Shown: positions 1-8,358 of the stretch, in pieces
How the letters are laid out: the number at the start of each line of letters is the position of its first letter
How positions within the stretch are numbered: the first letter of the stretch is position 1
Origin: Alphaproteobacteria bacterium
Lineage (GTDB): Bacteria > Pseudomonadota > Alphaproteobacteria > Rhodobacterales > Rhodobacteraceae
Direction of reading: 5' to 3'
Assembly: GCA_003696705.1 (NCBI GenBank)
Contig: RFGD01000074.1
Location: 1 to 12,427 of the forward strand
Length of the DNA: 12,427 nt
Program-made: the position numbers and the translations under genes
The notes under the pieces: model-generated
The model's input: only the letters and a program-made list of their open reading frames with translations
Told to the model about the DNA's origin: nothing
Databases searched by the model: none

Positions 1-729
1 ATGCAGCCGGCAGAGGGCGTGGTCCTCGATCTCGGCGTGTCCTCGATGCAGCTCGACCGCCCCGAGCGCGGCTTTTCCTTCATGCGTCCGGGGCCTCTCG
101 ACATGCGCATGGGCCAGGAGGGGCCAAGTGCCGCCGATCTCGTCAATACGGCCGACGAGAAGACGCTTGCCGACATCATTCACTTCCTGGGGGAAGAGCG
201 CGCGGCGCGCCGCATCGCCCGCGCCATCGTGCGCGCAAGGGCCGAGGCGCCCATCACCACCACCGAACGACTTGCCGAGATCGTCGCCGCCTGCCTGCCG
301 CGCCCGAAGCCGGGTCAGATCCACCCGGCCACGCGCACCTTTCAGGCCATTCGGATATGGGTCAACGACGAGCTGGGCGAGCTTGTGCGCGGCCTCGCCG
401 CGGCCGAGCGGGTCCTTGCGCCCGGCGGCTGGCTGGCGGTGGTGACGTTCCACTCGCTCGAAGACCGGATCGTGAAGCGGTTCTTCCAGCTTCACGGCGG
501 TCGCGCCCCGGGTCAGAGCCGCCACGCGCCGGCCGTTGCCGCCGCGCCGGCCGCCTTCGAGATCGTTACCCGCCGGCCCGTCACCCCGTCGCCCGAGGAA
601 GCCGCCGCCAACCCGCGGGCGCGGTCGGCAAGGCTGCGGGCCGCGCGCCGCACCTCGGCGCCGCCCTTGCCCGTCGATGCCGCCGCCCTTGGCATGCCTC
701 CCCTGAAAACGAAGGAAGCCGGACGATGA
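1..729 (+). CDS. rsmH: 16S rRNA (cytosine(1402)-N(4))-methyltransferase RsmH (MraW), 5' end cut by window
   Basis: RsmH uses S-adenosylmethionine to N4-methylate C1402 of 16S rRNA in the ribosomal P site; it acts in the cytoplasm. The visible 242 residues match the family from about one third of the way in. They include VLDLGVSSMQLD and RGFSFMRPGPLDMRM near residues 8-36, GEERAARRIARAIV, HPATRTFQAIRIWVNDEL, HSLEDRIVKRFF, and a C-terminal NPRARSARLRAA stretch. The family is normally about 300-330 residues, so roughly 85-90 N-terminal residues, including the main SAM-binding glycine loop, lie left of the window. The ATG at base 1 is therefore most likely an internal methionine and not the start. 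The stop TGA at 727-729 overlaps the ftsL start. The gene usually follows mraZ at the head of the dcw cluster. Identity is very secure; only the 5' end is unknown. Confidence 0.97.
   Translation: MQPAEGVVLDLGVSSMQLDRPERGFSFMRPGPLDMRMGQEGPSAADLVNTADEKTLADIIHFLGEERAARRIARAIVRARAEAPITTTERLAEIVAACLPRPKPGQIHPATRTFQAIRIWVNDELGELVRGLAAAERVLAPGGWLAVVTFHSLEDRIVKRFFQLHGGRAPGQSRHAPAVAAAPAAFEIVTRRPVTPSPEEAAANPRARSARLRAARRTSAPPLPVDAAALGMPPLKTKEAGR
712..717 (+). promoter_or_regulatory. Ribosome binding site of ftsL
   Basis: AAGGAA lies 8 bases upstream of the ATG at 726, inside the end of rsmH. It supports the short 121-residue FtsL start. It argues against a start further up the same open frame, which runs back to about 357 through rsmH. 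Confidence 0.7.
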
Positions 730-1091
730 GAAGTGCGCTCTACATCGTCGCCGCCCTGATGGTCATGGCCGTCGGCTGGTGGGCCTATACCGAGAACTAC
801 CGCACGCAAGAGACGATGGCCGAACTTGACGGGCTTCGACGCCAGATCACCGAAGCGCGCGAGGAGATCGCGATACTTCGGGCCGAATGGGCGTATCTTG
901 CGCGGCCCGAGCGGCTGCGCGATCTCGTGGCGCTCAACTTTGATCGCCTGCGGCTTGTGCCCATGTCCGGCGCGAGCTTTGCCGCCGTCGACGAGGTCGC
1001 CTTCCCCGACGACGGCTTCGGCGCGCTTGCCGCCATTCACGAGCTCAGGGCCGACGAACAGGCCGGCGAGACAAGCGAGGAGCGGCCATGA
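726..1091 (+). CDS. ftsL: Cell division protein FtsL
   Basis: FtsL is a small bitopic membrane protein of the divisome. In the family it pairs with FtsB and FtsQ and helps activate FtsW-FtsI. The 121-residue product has a short N-terminus, one membrane segment (about residues 4-22, LYIVAALMVMAVGWWAY), and then a polar helix rich in Glu, Arg and Leu (about 25-60) that looks like a coiled coil. The segment LRAEWAYLARPERLRDLVA is typical of alphaproteobacterial FtsL, including the RPERL turn. The C-terminal tail is acidic and poorly conserved. The start overlaps the rsmH stop by ATGA, and the stop overlaps the ftsI start in the same way, which suggests translational coupling. FtsL is weakly conserved in sequence, so the call rests on topology, the RPERL motif and the position between rsmH and ftsI. 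Confidence 0.93.
   Translation: MRSALYIVAALMVMAVGWWAYTENYRTQETMAELDGLRRQITEAREEIAILRAEWAYLARPERLRDLVALNFDRLRLVPMSGASFAAVDEVAFPDDGFGALAAIHELRADEQAGETSEERP
1077..1082 (+). promoter_or_regulatory. Ribosome binding site of ftsI
   Basis: GAGGAG lies 5 bases upstream of the ATG at 1088, within the last codons of ftsL. It supports that ATG as the ftsI start. Confidence 0.65.
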
Positions 1092-2869
1092 CGCGCATTC
1101 CCCTTCGCCCGCTTGCGCGCATTCTCGACGCCCGCCGCCGGGGCCAGAACCCGGACGCGATCGAGCGCGAGAACCGCCGCCTTCGTCACGAGCACTTGCG
1201 CGACCAGCAGCGGCGCGTGGCCGAGAGCCGCCTCGTGGTGCTGTCGCTCCTCTTTGTCGCCGGTTTCCTGACCATCGGCGCGCGCATGGCCGTTCTTGCT
1301 TCGACCGAGCCGTCCGAGCCGGCGTCGGTCGCGGCCAGCGCCTCCATTGCCGCCCAACGCGCCGACATCCTGGACCGCAAGGGGCGAATCCTTGCGACCA
1401 ACCTTGCCACCAACGCGCTCTACGCCCAGCCGCCGATCATGGTCGACCCGGACGGAGCGGCCCGCGCGCTGGCCCGGATCTTCCCCGACCTCGACGCCCA
1501 GACCCTGGCAAAGCGGTTCAAGTCGGGTCGGAAGTTCATCTGGATCCGCAAGAAGCTTTCGCCCGAACAGCAGCAGGCCGTCCACGACATCGGCGAGCCG
1601 GGGCTTCTGTTCGCCCCGCGCGAGATGCGCCTCTATCCCAACGGTCGCCTGGCCGCGCATGTCCTTGGCGGCACGGGCTTCGGCCGCGAGGGGGTCCATG
1701 CCGCCGAACTCGTCGGCCGCGCCGGTGTGGAAAAGGCCTTCGACGGCTTTCTGCGCGACCCGGCGAACGGCGGGCGGCCGCTGCAGCTCTCGATCGACCT
1801 TTCCATCCAGTCGACGGTGCGTCGCGTCCTTGACGGGGGCATGCGCCTTCTCAATGCGCGCGGCGCGGCCGCGGTGGTGATGGATGCCCGGACGGGCGAA
1901 ATCGTGGCCCTGGCCTCGCTGCCCGATTTCGACCCGAACGACCGCCCGGCACCGCCGACCGGGGGCGATCCGGCCGACAGCCCGCTCTTCAACCGCGCCG
2001 TTCAGGGCGTCTACGAGCTGGGCTCGACGTTCAAGACCTTCACCATCGCCCAGGCGCTCGAGCTCGGACTCGTCACGCCGGCCACCGAGATCGACACCAA
2101 AGGTCCGCTTCGCTGGGGCCGCTTCCGCATCCGCGACTTTCATGACCTCGGACCGAAGCTGAGCGTCACGGACGTCCTTGTGAAATCGTCGAACATCGGC
2201 ACGGCGCGAATCGCTCAGCTCATCGGCGCCGAGCGCCAGAAGTCCTTCCTTCGCCAGCTCGGGCTTCTCGACCCGGCGCCGGTCGAGCTCGCCGAAGCGC
2301 CGTCGGCCCATCCGCTCTATCCCTCGAACTGGTCCGAGATCTCGACCATGACGATTTCCTATGGCCACGGCCTGTCCACAAGCCCGCTGCATCTGGCCGC
2401 CGCCTACGCGACCATCGTGAACGGCGGCCACAAGGTGCGGCCGACGCTTGTGCTGGGCGGCGGCCGGCGCGACGGCGAACGGCTCATCTCGGCCGAGACC
2501 TCTCGGCAACTGCGCAAGATGCTGGCCGAGGTCGTCACGCGTGGCACGGCCACCTTCGCGCAGGTTCCGGGCTATCCGATCGGGGGCAAGACCGGCACGG
2601 CCGACAAGCCGAACCCGAAGGGGGGCTATTACAAGGACAAGGTCATCGCGACCTTCGCGGGGGCCTTCCCGGCGTCGGACCCGAAATATGTCGTCGTCGT
2701 GACGCTCGACGAGCCGGTCGAGACCTCGGGGCCGAAACCGCGGCGCACGGCGGGCTGGACCGCCGTCCCCGTCGCCGCCGAGATCGTCCGGCGCATCGCG
2801 CCGCTTCTGGGCGTGCGGCCTGTCATTGAACAAGGGGGCGCGCCTGCGCTAACACTCACCGGCAACTGA
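1088..2869 (+). CDS. ftsI: Septal peptidoglycan transpeptidase FtsI (class B penicillin-binding protein 3)
   Basis: FtsI cross-links septal peptidoglycan in the periplasm as the partner of FtsW. The 593-residue protein has a basic cytoplasmic N-terminus (about 1-48) and one membrane anchor (about 49-70). The class B dimerisation-domain motif RADILDRKG is at 91-99. The C-terminal transpeptidase domain has all three penicillin-binding motifs: STFK at 313-316 (catalytic Ser313), SSN at 367-369, and KTG at 501-503 in GGKTGTA. TISYGHGLSTSPLHLA also fits FtsI. Length is normal for alphaproteobacteria. The start overlaps ftsL by ATGA and has a good ribosome binding site. A gap of 21 bases separates its TGA from murE. 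No missing catalytic residue or frameshift is seen. Confidence 0.98.
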   Translation: MTRIPLRPLARILDARRRGQNPDAIERENRRLRHEHLRDQQRRVAESRLVVLSLLFVAGFLTIGARMAVLASTEPSEPASVAASASIAAQRADILDRKGRILATNLATNALYAQPPIMVDPDGAARALARIFPDLDAQTLAKRFKSGRKFIWIRKKLSPEQQQAVHDIGEPGLLFAPREMRLYPNGRLAAHVLGGTGFGREGVHAAELVGRAGVEKAFDGFLRDPANGGRPLQLSIDLSIQSTVRRVLDGGMRLLNARGAAAVVMDARTGEIVALASLPDFDPNDRPAPPTGGDPADSPLFNRAVQGVYELGSTFKTFTIAQALELGLVTPATEIDTKGPLRWGRFRIRDFHDLGPKLSVTDVLVKSSNIGTARIAQLIGAERQKSFLRQLGLLDPAPVELAEAPSAHPLYPSNWSEISTMTISYGHGLSTSPLHLAAAYATIVNGGHKVRPTLVLGGGRRDGERLISAETSRQLRKMLAEVVTRGTATFAQVPGYPIGGKTGTADKPNPKGGYYKDKVIATFAGAFPASDPKYVVVVTLDEPVETSGPKPRRTAGWTAVPVAAEIVRRIAPLLGVRPVIEQGGAPALTLTGN

Positions 2870-2890
2870 CCGGTCGGGGCGAATGGGCAC

Positions 2891-4375
2891 GTGACAGAGA
2901 CAACGAAGAGGACGCTGGCCGAGCTTGGGCTTGCCGGGGCCGGGTACGGCGGGGTGGCCGTGACGGGACTGGCAAGCGACAGCCGAGAGGTGCGGCCGGG
3001 GATGCTTTTCGCCGCCCTGCCCGGGGTGGCCGCGCACGGGGCCGAGTTCGCACCAAAGGCCGTCGAGGCCGGCGCGGCGGCCATACTGACCGACGCGGCG
3101 GGCGCGGCCCGGCTCAAGGCGCTTGAGCTTCCGCGCCGGGTGCCGGTCGTCGTCGCGGCCGATCCCCGAGAGGCGCTGGCCTACGCCGCCGCGCTCTGGT
3201 TCGGCGCCCAGCCCGCGACGCTGGTTGCCGTGACCGGCACCAACGGCAAGACGTCGGTCGCGACGTTTCTGAGGCAGATCTGGGAGTTCATGGGGCTCGA
3301 GGCGGCGAACATCGGCACGACGGGCATCGAGGGGGCCTATGCCGCGCCCCTTCAGCATACGACCCCCGATCCGATCACGCTGCATCGCCACCTTGCGGCG
3401 ATGGCGGCCGCGGGCGTGACCCATGCGGCGATGGAAGCGTCGAGCCACGGGCTTGCGCAGATGCGTCTTGATGCCGTCCGTCTTGCCGCCGCCGGTTTCA
3501 CGAATCTGAGCCGGGATCACCTCGACTATCACGGCGACGAGGACGCGTATTTCGAGGCCAAGGCCGGGCTTTTCGAACGCATCCTTCCCGATGATGCCAC
3601 CGCGGTCGTCAACGCGGCCGATCCGGCGGGCGGACGGCTCGAATCGCGCCTGCGGTCGGCCGGGCGGCGCGTGATGACCGTGGGACGGGCGCCTGGGAAT
3701 GATCTGCGCCTTCTGGGTCAGCGTTTCGATGCGACCGGGCAGGAAGTGCTGTTCGAACTTGCCGGCGCGCCCCAGGGCGTGCGGCTCGAACTCATCGGGG
3801 GGTTCCAGGCGGAAAATGCGCTTCTTGCGGCGGGACTGGCCATCGCCGCCGGGGCCGCGCCCGACGAGGTCGTGCGGGCCCTGCCCGCGCTGCGCACGGT
3901 GCGCGGACGGATGGAGCTTGCCGCCCGCCGCGCCAACGGGGCGACCGTTTTCGTCGACTATGCCCACACGCCGGCGGCGATCGAGACGGCGCTTCAGGCG
4001 TTGCGACCGCACGTTCTGGGCCGTCTGTTCGTCATCATCGGTGCCGGCGGGGACCGCGACCGGGGCAAGCGCCCCCTGATGGGCGAAGCGGCCGCGCGCC
4101 ACGCCGACGTCGTCTTCGTCACCGATGACAACCCGCGCTCCGAGGATCCGGCCGCCATCCGTGCGGCGGTCATGGCCGGCTGTCCGGGCGCGACCGAGAT
4201 CGCCGACCGGGCCGAGGCGATCCTGCGTGCGGTCGATACGCTGGGGCCGGGGGACGCCCTTCTTGTCGCCGGCAAGGGGCACGAGACGGGGCAGGTCATC
4301 GGCGGCACCGTCTTTCCCTTCGACGACGTCGAACAGGCAAGCCTTGCCGTCGCCGCACTCGAGGGCAGGCCATGA
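2891..4375 (+). CDS. murE: UDP-MurNAc-L-Ala-D-Glu:meso-diaminopimelate ligase MurE
   Basis: MurE is a cytoplasmic ATP-dependent ligase that adds the third residue of the stem peptide. The 494-residue protein has the Mur ligase layout: an N-terminal UDP-binding domain with SDSREVRPG, the ATP P-loop TGTNGKTS at 115-122, and a C-terminal domain. MEASSHGL and the carbamylated-lysine site FEAKAGLF (Lys224) lie in the central domain. DNPRSEDP has DNPR at 413-416, the motif associated with meso-DAP instead of L-lysine, which fits a Gram-negative wall. The start is GTG at 2891, the only non-ATG start among the genes whose starts are visible. The ATG at 2883 is out of frame, and the next in-frame ATG would remove conserved N-terminal sequence. 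A weak purine-rich stretch (GGGGCGA, about 2876-2882) could be the ribosome binding site. The stop overlaps the murF start (ATGA). Confidence 0.97.
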   Translation: MTETTKRTLAELGLAGAGYGGVAVTGLASDSREVRPGMLFAALPGVAAHGAEFAPKAVEAGAAAILTDAAGAARLKALELPRRVPVVVAADPREALAYAAALWFGAQPATLVAVTGTNGKTSVATFLRQIWEFMGLEAANIGTTGIEGAYAAPLQHTTPDPITLHRHLAAMAAAGVTHAAMEASSHGLAQMRLDAVRLAAAGFTNLSRDHLDYHGDEDAYFEAKAGLFERILPDDATAVVNAADPAGGRLESRLRSAGRRVMTVGRAPGNDLRLLGQRFDATGQEVLFELAGAPQGVRLELIGGFQAENALLAAGLAIAAGAAPDEVVRALPALRTVRGRMELAARRANGATVFVDYAHTPAAIETALQALRPHVLGRLFVIIGAGGDRDRGKRPLMGEAAARHADVVFVTDDNPRSEDPAAIRAAVMAGCPGATEIADRAEAILRAVDTLGPGDALLVAGKGHETGQVIGGTVFPFDDVEQASLAVAALEGRP

Positions 4376-5823
4376 GCGCGCCGATCCTCTGGACCGCGGC
4401 CGAGGCGGCGACGGCAACGGGCGGCACGCCCAGGGGTGACTGGGCCGCCTCGGGCGTTTCGATCGACACCCGGACGCTTGCGCCGGGCGATCTGTTCGTC
4501 GCGCTGAGCGACCGTCGCGACGGGCACGACTTTGTCGCCAAGGCGCTGGCGCAGGGCGCCGCGGCGGCCATGGTCTCGCGCGTGCCGGAAGGCGTCGGCC
4601 CCGACGCCCCCCTTCTTGTCGTCGACGACGTGCAAGCGGCGCTCGAGGCGCTGGGGCAGGCGGGCCGGGCCCGAAGCGGGGCGCGCGTCATTGCTGTCAC
4701 GGGCTCGGTCGGGAAGACGTCGACCAAGGAAATGCTTCGCGCCATCCTGTCCGGTCAGGGCCGGGTCCACGCGGCCGAGGCCAGCTTCAACAACCACTGG
4801 GGCGTGCCACTGACGCTGGCGCGACTGCCGGTCGATGCCGATTTCGCCGTCATCGAGATCGGCATGAATCATCCCGGAGAGATCGCACCCCTTGCGCGAC
4901 AGGCCCGGCCCCATGTCGCGCTGGTGACGACGGTGGCGCCGGCGCACCTTGCCGCCTTTCCGGACGTTGCCGCGATCGCGCATGAAAAGGCGCAGATCTT
5001 CGAGGGGCTCGAGCAGGGCGGCGTTGCGGTCGTGCCGGCCGGCCTCGACACCAGCCCGATCCTTCTTGCCGCCGCGGCTGCCCGCGCCGGGTCGGTGACG
5101 ACCTTCGGCCACGGCGAAGACGCCGATTATCGCCTTCGCGACCACCGCCTTGCCGAAGGGGTTGCCGTCGTCCGCGCCGAGGCATCGGGCAAGCCGTTTC
5201 TTCTGCGCCTTGCCGCGACGGGTCTGCATTTCGCCACGAACGCCCTTGGCGCGCTCGCTGCTGCCGCGGCGGCCGGGGCCGATCTCGGGGTCGGCGCCGG
5301 CGATCTTGGCCGCTGGACGCCGCCGGCCGGACGCGGCCGGGTCGAGCGCGTGCCGGTGGATGCCGCCGCCGATCCCGACCACGCCCTTCTCATCGATGAC
5401 GCCTTCAACGCCAATCCGGCGTCGGTGCGGGCGGCGCTTGACGTCCTGGCGGCGCATCCCCGGCCGGTTCCGCGCGCGTCCACCGCGCGGCTGGGCGGTG
5501 GACGGCGCGTCGCCATTCTGGGCGACATGCTCGAGCTTGGCCCGGACGAGGCGTCGCTCCATGCAGGGCTGGCAGCGCTCGGGGCGATGGCGCGGATCGA
5601 CGTGGTCCACTGTGTCGGCCCGCGCATGCGAAACCTCTGGCAGGCGCTGCCCGCATCGCGCCAGGGCCTCTGGACCGAGACGGCGGCGGAAATGGCTGCG
5701 CGCGTCGGGCGTCTGGTCGCGCCGGGCGACGTGGTTCTGGTCAAGGGCTCGAAGGGATCGGCCGTCAGCACCGTTGTTGACGCGATCCGGAAATTGGGGC
5801 AGGGCGGTCCCCGAACGACATGA
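4372..5823 (+). CDS. murF: UDP-MurNAc-tripeptide:D-Ala-D-Ala ligase MurF
   Basis: MurF completes the cytoplasmic UDP-MurNAc-pentapeptide by ATP-dependent addition of D-Ala-D-Ala. The 483-residue product carries SIDTRTLAPGDLFVAL near the N-terminus and the P-loop TGSVGKTS at 110-117 followed by TKEM. It then has SFNNHWGVPLTLAR, EIGMNHPGEIA, DDAFNANPASVRAAL, ILGDMLELG and a C-terminal VLVKGSKGS. All are diagnostic of MurF and separate it from the MurE, MurD and MurC paralogues in this cluster. The ATG overlaps the murE stop, and GAGGG at 4361-4365 sits upstream. A proline- and arginine-rich loop before the ILGDMLELG motif is slightly longer than in enterobacterial MurF. mraY begins 10 bases after the stop. 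Confidence 0.97.
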   Translation: MSAPILWTAAEAATATGGTPRGDWAASGVSIDTRTLAPGDLFVALSDRRDGHDFVAKALAQGAAAAMVSRVPEGVGPDAPLLVVDDVQAALEALGQAGRARSGARVIAVTGSVGKTSTKEMLRAILSGQGRVHAAEASFNNHWGVPLTLARLPVDADFAVIEIGMNHPGEIAPLARQARPHVALVTTVAPAHLAAFPDVAAIAHEKAQIFEGLEQGGVAVVPAGLDTSPILLAAAAARAGSVTTFGHGEDADYRLRDHRLAEGVAVVRAEASGKPFLLRLAATGLHFATNALGALAAAAAAGADLGVGAGDLGRWTPPAGRGRVERVPVDAAADPDHALLIDDAFNANPASVRAALDVLAAHPRPVPRASTARLGGGRRVAILGDMLELGPDEASLHAGLAALGAMARIDVVHCVGPRMRNLWQALPASRQGLWTETAAEMAARVGRLVAPGDVVLVKGSKGSAVSTVVDAIRKLGQGGPRTT

Positions 5824-5825
5824 GG
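5822..5825 (+). promoter_or_regulatory. Ribosome binding site of mraY
   Basis: GAGG, overlapping the murF stop codon, lies 8 bases before the ATG at 5834. With the canonical MLYWL N-terminus it fixes the mraY start and rules out the long in-frame extension back into murF. Confidence 0.6.
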
Positions 5826-5833
5826 CTGGCCGA

Positions 5834-6919
5834 ATGCTTTACTGGTTGACCGTCCTTTCCGACGGCGGAGACATCTTCAACCTCTTTCGCTACATCACCT
5901 TCCGCGCCGGCGGGGCCTTCTTCACGGCGCTGGTGTTCGGCTTCCTGTTCGGCCGGCCGCTGATCGAGATGCTGCGCCGGCGTCAGCGTCACGGCCAGCC
6001 CATCCGCGAGGACGGGCCCGAAAGTCACCTGGTCACCAAGGCGGGCACGCCGACGATGGGGGGCGTGCTGATCCTCGGCGCGCTGGTCGTCTCGACGCTT
6101 CTGTGGGCGCGGGTCGACAATCCCTACGTCTGGGTGGTCCTTGCCGTGACCATCGCGTTCGGCGTCATCGGCTTCGTGGACGACTTCTCGAAGGTGAGCC
6201 GCAACAGCCACGCCGGCGTGCCGGGGAAGGTCCGCCTCGGGATCGGGCTTCTCGTCTCGGCGCTGGCGGCGGTCGTCGTGCAAGGGCTGCATCCGGCGCC
6301 CCTTTCGGGACAGCTGGCCGTGCCGGTCCTGAAGGACGTGCTTCTCGACATGGGTATCCTTTACGTCCCCTTCGCGGCGCTCGTCATCACGGGGGCGGCT
6401 AACGCCGTCAACCTGACCGACGGGCTTGACGGGCTGGCCATCATGCCGGTGATGATCGCGGCCGTCGCGCTCGGGATCATTGCCTATGTCGTCGGCCGGG
6501 TCGACTACTCGGGCTATCTCGACGTCCATTATGTCCCCGGCGCGGGTGAGCTTCTCGTGTTCGTTTCGGGGCTCGTGGGCGGCGGCCTCGGGTTCCTGTG
6601 GTACAACGCGCCGCCGGCCGCAGTCTTCATGGGCGACACGGGGTCGCTTTCCCTTGGCGGCGCGCTTGGTGCGATCGCCGTCGTCACGAAGCACGAGATC
6701 GTGCTGGCCATCGTCGGCGGCCTCTTCGTGGTCGAGGCGCTTTCGGTCATCATCCAGGTCGCCTATTTCAAGTGGACCGGCAAACGGGTGTTCCTGATGG
6801 CGCCCATCCACCACCATTTCGAGAAGCTGGGCTGGTCCGAGCCGCAGATCGTGATCCGCTTCTGGATCATCAGCCTTGTCCTGGCGCTGATCGGGCTCGG
6901 CACGCTCAAGCTGCGCTAG
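5834..6919 (+). CDS. mraY: Phospho-N-acetylmuramoyl-pentapeptide-transferase MraY
   Basis: MraY is an integral inner-membrane enzyme. It transfers phospho-MurNAc-pentapeptide from UDP to undecaprenyl phosphate, making lipid I. The 361-residue length is the family norm, and about ten hydrophobic segments are visible. The catalytic signature residues are present: DDFSK at 116-120, NLTDGLDGL at 193-201 (Asp196 and Asp199), MGDTGSLSLGG, and PIHHHFE with the His triplet at 326-328. TPTMGG near residue 73 also fits. The start at MLYWL matches most homologues. The gene sits 10 bases after murF and 5 bases before murD, so it should be cotranscribed with both. Confidence 0.98.
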   Translation: MLYWLTVLSDGGDIFNLFRYITFRAGGAFFTALVFGFLFGRPLIEMLRRRQRHGQPIREDGPESHLVTKAGTPTMGGVLILGALVVSTLLWARVDNPYVWVVLAVTIAFGVIGFVDDFSKVSRNSHAGVPGKVRLGIGLLVSALAAVVVQGLHPAPLSGQLAVPVLKDVLLDMGILYVPFAALVITGAANAVNLTDGLDGLAIMPVMIAAVALGIIAYVVGRVDYSGYLDVHYVPGAGELLVFVSGLVGGGLGFLWYNAPPAAVFMGDTGSLSLGGALGAIAVVTKHEIVLAIVGGLFVVEALSVIIQVAYFKWTGKRVFLMAPIHHHFEKLGWSEPQIVIRFWIISLVLALIGLGTLKLR

Positions 6920-6924
6920 GGAAC

Positions 6925-8358
6925 ATGATCGCCGTTCGCGGATATGACGCACAGCGCGTCGCCGTCCTCGGGCTCGGGCGGACGGGACTTGCCGCCGCAC
7001 TGGCGCTGACTGCAGGCGGCGCCCGCGTCGTCGTCTGGGACGACAGCGCCGAACGCCGTGCCGAGGCCGAGGCGCGCGGCCTCGAGGTTGCCGATCTTTC
7101 CCGCGGCAGGGCGTGGGAGGGGCTGGCGCTTCTGGTCGTCTCGCCCGGCATCCCGCATCTCTATCCCTCGCCGCATCCGGCCGTGCGCAGGGCCTGGGAC
7201 GAAGGCGTGCCGGTCGACAACGACATCGGGCTGTTCTTCCGCTCTCTGGCGACGCCGGGCTGGGACGTGCTCGACGAGGTGCCGCGTGTGGTCGCGGTGA
7301 CGGGGTCGAACGGGAAGTCGACGACCTCGGCGCTGGTGCACCACATCCTGTCAAGTGCCGGACGACCGACCCAGCTTGCCGGCAACATAGGGCGCAGCGT
7401 TCTTGACATCGACCCGCCCGAGGGCGGCGGCGTCGTCGTCCTTGAGCTGTCGTCCTATCAGCTCGAACTCGCGCGGGCGCTGACGCCGGACGTTGCCGTG
7501 TTCACCAATCTGTCGCCCGATCACCTGGACCGGCACGGCGGGCGCGGCGGTTACTTTGCCGCCAAGCGCCGTCTCTTTGCCGAGGGCGGCCCCGACCGCG
7601 CCATCATCGGCGTCGACGAGGACGAGGGCGCCTTCCTTGCCAGCCAGCTGGCCGAGGGTCCGGGCGACGACAGGGTCATCCGCGTCTCGGTGCAGCGCAA
7701 GCTCGACCGGTTCGGCTGGTCGGTCTTCGTGCGGAAGGGCTTCCTTTCGGAATACCGGCGCGGGCGTCAGGTGGCGTCCATCGATCTGCGCGCCATCGCG
7801 GGACTGCCCGGGCGCCACAACCACCAGAACGCGGCGTCGGCCTATGCCGCGTGCCGGGCCCTCGGCCTCGCGCCGCGCCAGATCGAGGCCGCGCTCCACG
7901 GCTTCGAAGGCCTGCCGCACCGGAGCCAGCTTGTGGCCGAGAGGGACGGCGTGCGCTTCGTCAACGATTCCAAGGCGACGAATGTCGATGCCGCGGCGCA
8001 GGCGCTTCAGGCCTTCGACCGGATCCGCTGGATCGCGGGTGGCCTTGGGAAAGAGGGCGGGATCACCCCGCTCGCCCCGCATTTCGGGCGCGTCGCGAAA
8101 GCCTATCTCTACGGGCATTCGGCGCGCGAGTTCGCCCTGTCGCTTGGCAACACCCCGCACGAGGTCTTCCGGACGTTGCCCGAGGCCGTGGCCCGCGCCA
8201 CCGCCGAGGCCGAGCCGGGCGACACGGTGCTTCTGGCCCCTGCCGCGGCCAGCTTCGACCAGTATCCGGACTTCGAGGCCCGGGGCGAGGACTTCGTCCG
8301 CGTCGTCCGCGCGATCCTGGACGGGACGGACAAGCCGGCCGATCAGGGCGCCCCGTAG
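6925..8358 (+). CDS. murD: UDP-MurNAc-L-alanine:D-glutamate ligase MurD
   Basis: MurD adds D-glutamate to UDP-MurNAc-L-Ala in the cytoplasm. The 477-residue product begins with a Rossmann-like UDP-binding domain (VAVLGLGRTG). It continues with VVSPGIP, the P-loop TGSNGKST at 126-133, LAGNIG, ELSSYQLE, NLSPDHLDRH, the carbamylated-lysine site YFAAKRRLF (Lys214), LPGRHNHQNAASAY, NDSKATN and a C-terminal LLAPAAASFDQ. It is about 40 residues longer than E. coli MurD. Part of the excess is the segment VDNDIGLFFRSLATPGW before the P-loop, which I recall from Rhodobacterales homologues. The ATG lies 5 bases after the mraY stop with only a weak AGGGA close to it, so translation may depend on coupling. 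After the TAG comes the longest intergenic stretch in the window. Confidence 0.97.
   Translation: MIAVRGYDAQRVAVLGLGRTGLAAALALTAGGARVVVWDDSAERRAEAEARGLEVADLSRGRAWEGLALLVVSPGIPHLYPSPHPAVRRAWDEGVPVDNDIGLFFRSLATPGWDVLDEVPRVVAVTGSNGKSTTSALVHHILSSAGRPTQLAGNIGRSVLDIDPPEGGGVVVLELSSYQLELARALTPDVAVFTNLSPDHLDRHGGRGGYFAAKRRLFAEGGPDRAIIGVDEDEGAFLASQLAEGPGDDRVIRVSVQRKLDRFGWSVFVRKGFLSEYRRGRQVASIDLRAIAGLPGRHNHQNAASAYAACRALGLAPRQIEAALHGFEGLPHRSQLVAERDGVRFVNDSKATNVDAAAQALQAFDRIRWIAGGLGKEGGITPLAPHFGRVAKAYLYGHSAREFALSLGNTPHEVFRTLPEAVARATAEAEPGDTVLLAPAAASFDQYPDFEARGEDFVRVVRAILDGTDKPADQGAP

Noticed and set aside
357..725. N-terminal extension of the ftsL frame inside rsmH
   Set aside because: The extension is out-of-frame rsmH sequence, rich in Arg and Ala. 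A good ribosome binding site and the usual FtsL topology place the start at 726.
1037..2833. Antisense open frame of 598 codons opposite ftsI
   Set aside because: Long stop-free antisense frames are expected opposite GC-rich genes. The translation is low-complexity, rich in Arg, Gly and Asp with no recognisable domain, and it lies wholly over a gene with all its catalytic motifs.
2870..2890. ftsI-murE gap as a terminator or promoter
   Set aside because: Only 21 bases long, with no inverted repeat or T tract. It most likely just carries the weak murE ribosome binding site.
2849..5610. Two long antisense open frames opposite murE and murF (522 and 538 codons)
   Set aside because: They mirror the codon pattern of the sense genes, contain no known motifs, and overlap each other as well as two well-supported ligases.
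5150..5833. N-terminal extension of the mraY frame into murF
   Set aside because: The canonical MraY N-terminus MLYWL begins at 5834 with GAGG 8 bases upstream. The extension is Arg/Ser/Pro-rich shadow sequence.
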